Assembly: GCF_946848805.1 (NCBI RefSeq) | Contig: NZ_CAMPFU010000002.1 | Location: forward strand, 518,501 to 582,500 | From: Deinococcus sp. Marseille-Q6407 | GTDB lineage: Bacteria; Deinococcota; Deinococci; Deinococcales; Deinococcaceae | Direction: 5' to 3' | DNA: 64,000 bases | In this document: positions 63,849 through 64,000 of the stretch, one piece after another | How positions within the stretch are numbered: the stretch's first letter is position 1 | Layout: each line of letters opens with the position of its first letter | The notes under the pieces: generated by a model | Told to the model about the DNA's origin: nothing | The model's database searches: none | The model's input: the letters and a program-made list of their open reading frames with translations, nothing else | Position numbers and translations under genes: made by a program

Positions 63849-64000
63849 ATGTCTTCTTCTCTTCCTCCCATGATCCGCGCCGAGGACGTGCTGAACGAGA
63901 GCTTCAGCGCCCAGCAGGCCCGCGACCTCGACCTGAAGTACGGCAACGAAGAGCTGCTGTACGGCCTCGACATGTTGGGCGTGGCTGGCCCCTTTACCCG
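63849..64000 (+). CDS. Start of an unidentified gene, cut by window edge
   Basis: Open frame from a leaderless ATG to the window end (50 residues: [19 protein letters not shown]..., later [19 protein letters not shown]). It faintly recalls the N-terminus of class III aminotransferases, but too little is visible to name it. Confidence 0.7.
   Translation, partial: MSSSLPPMIRAEDVLNESFSAQQARDLDLKYGNEELLYGLDMLGVAGPFT

Noticed and set aside
62972..63973. Extending the FAH-family gene upstream to 63973
   Set aside because: The extra residues overlap the next gene's start and promoter; ATG 63745 begins the FAH fold and has a -10 box.

Overview
The window reads as a stretch of chromosome from a Deinococcus or a close relative. 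The evidence is high GC content, a PolA that tracks Taq polymerase through its whole length, a thpR(ligT)-recA operon behind a candidate radiation/desiccation response motif, and an IS200/IS605-type TnpB element. It also has a very regular promoter grammar: about thirty genes carry a TANNNT -10 box (mostly TAGACT, TACACT, TATACT or TAAGCT) that ends 5-9 nt before the start codon, which is the leaderless-mRNA arrangement known from Deinococcus. The window is ordinary chromosome with no prophage, CRISPR or rRNA. It holds one tRNA (Ser-GGA), the RNase P RNA and one mobile element.

Layout. 1-6.0 kb: tilS (cut by the window edge), an Lrp/AsnC regulator, an FMN split-barrel stress protein, a metallophosphatase divergent from plsY, mutM, a frameshifted secreted protein and pdxH. 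6.1-10.3 kb: an NfeD-flotillin pair and a lipoprotein erythromycin-esterase homologue broken by a stop codon. 10.3-21.7 kb is rich in replication and repair genes: polA, amidase plus lipoprotein, dnaX, thpR-recA, then a CHASE2/degenerate-GGDEF membrane protein. 21.7-31.2 kb: an ABC-F ATPase, an aroE-histidine kinase-hybrid kinase operon, truD and a DUF3293 gene. 31.2-38.6 kb: rnpB, an RsuA/RluB-type pseudouridine synthase, an RlmD/TrmA-type RNA methyltransferase, DUF937, an HtrA protease and an FmdE-like protein. 38.8-45.3 kb: a four-META-domain protein split by a stop codon, an MFS transporter, tRNA-Ser, purN, an M20 dipeptidase and a frameshifted BsuPI-like protein. 45.3-51.5 kb: padR divergent from an exported alpha/beta hydrolase, an RNA operon (NYN nuclease, queA, 2H phosphoesterase), and a nitroreductase divergent from an OYE-family reductase. 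51.5-56.1 kb: a TnpB element inserted just after the start codon of an RlmI-type methyltransferase gene, followed by ZIP and DMT transporters. 56.1-64 kb: DUF2087-radA, a MliC-like protein, proC, a ClpA/ClpC unfoldase, an alpha/beta hydrolase split by a stop codon, an FAH-family hydrolase and a gene leaving the window.

Three themes stand out. First, several important genes (dnaX, clpC, thpR-recA and the 61.8 kb hydrolase) are preceded by a tiny leaderless ORF that ends by overlapping the main start codon (ATGA, GTGA or a 10-nt overlap); this looks like translational coupling. Second, the TnpB insertion has separated an RlmI-type gene from its native promoter and start, while the right end of the element supplies a new Shine-Dalgarno sequence and ATG in frame. 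Third, six exported or accessory genes carry nonsense or frameshift lesions while every housekeeping gene is intact. Short 14-17 bp tandem duplications are also scattered through gene junctions and variable protein segments. All functional names are by motif recognition only; no database search was possible.
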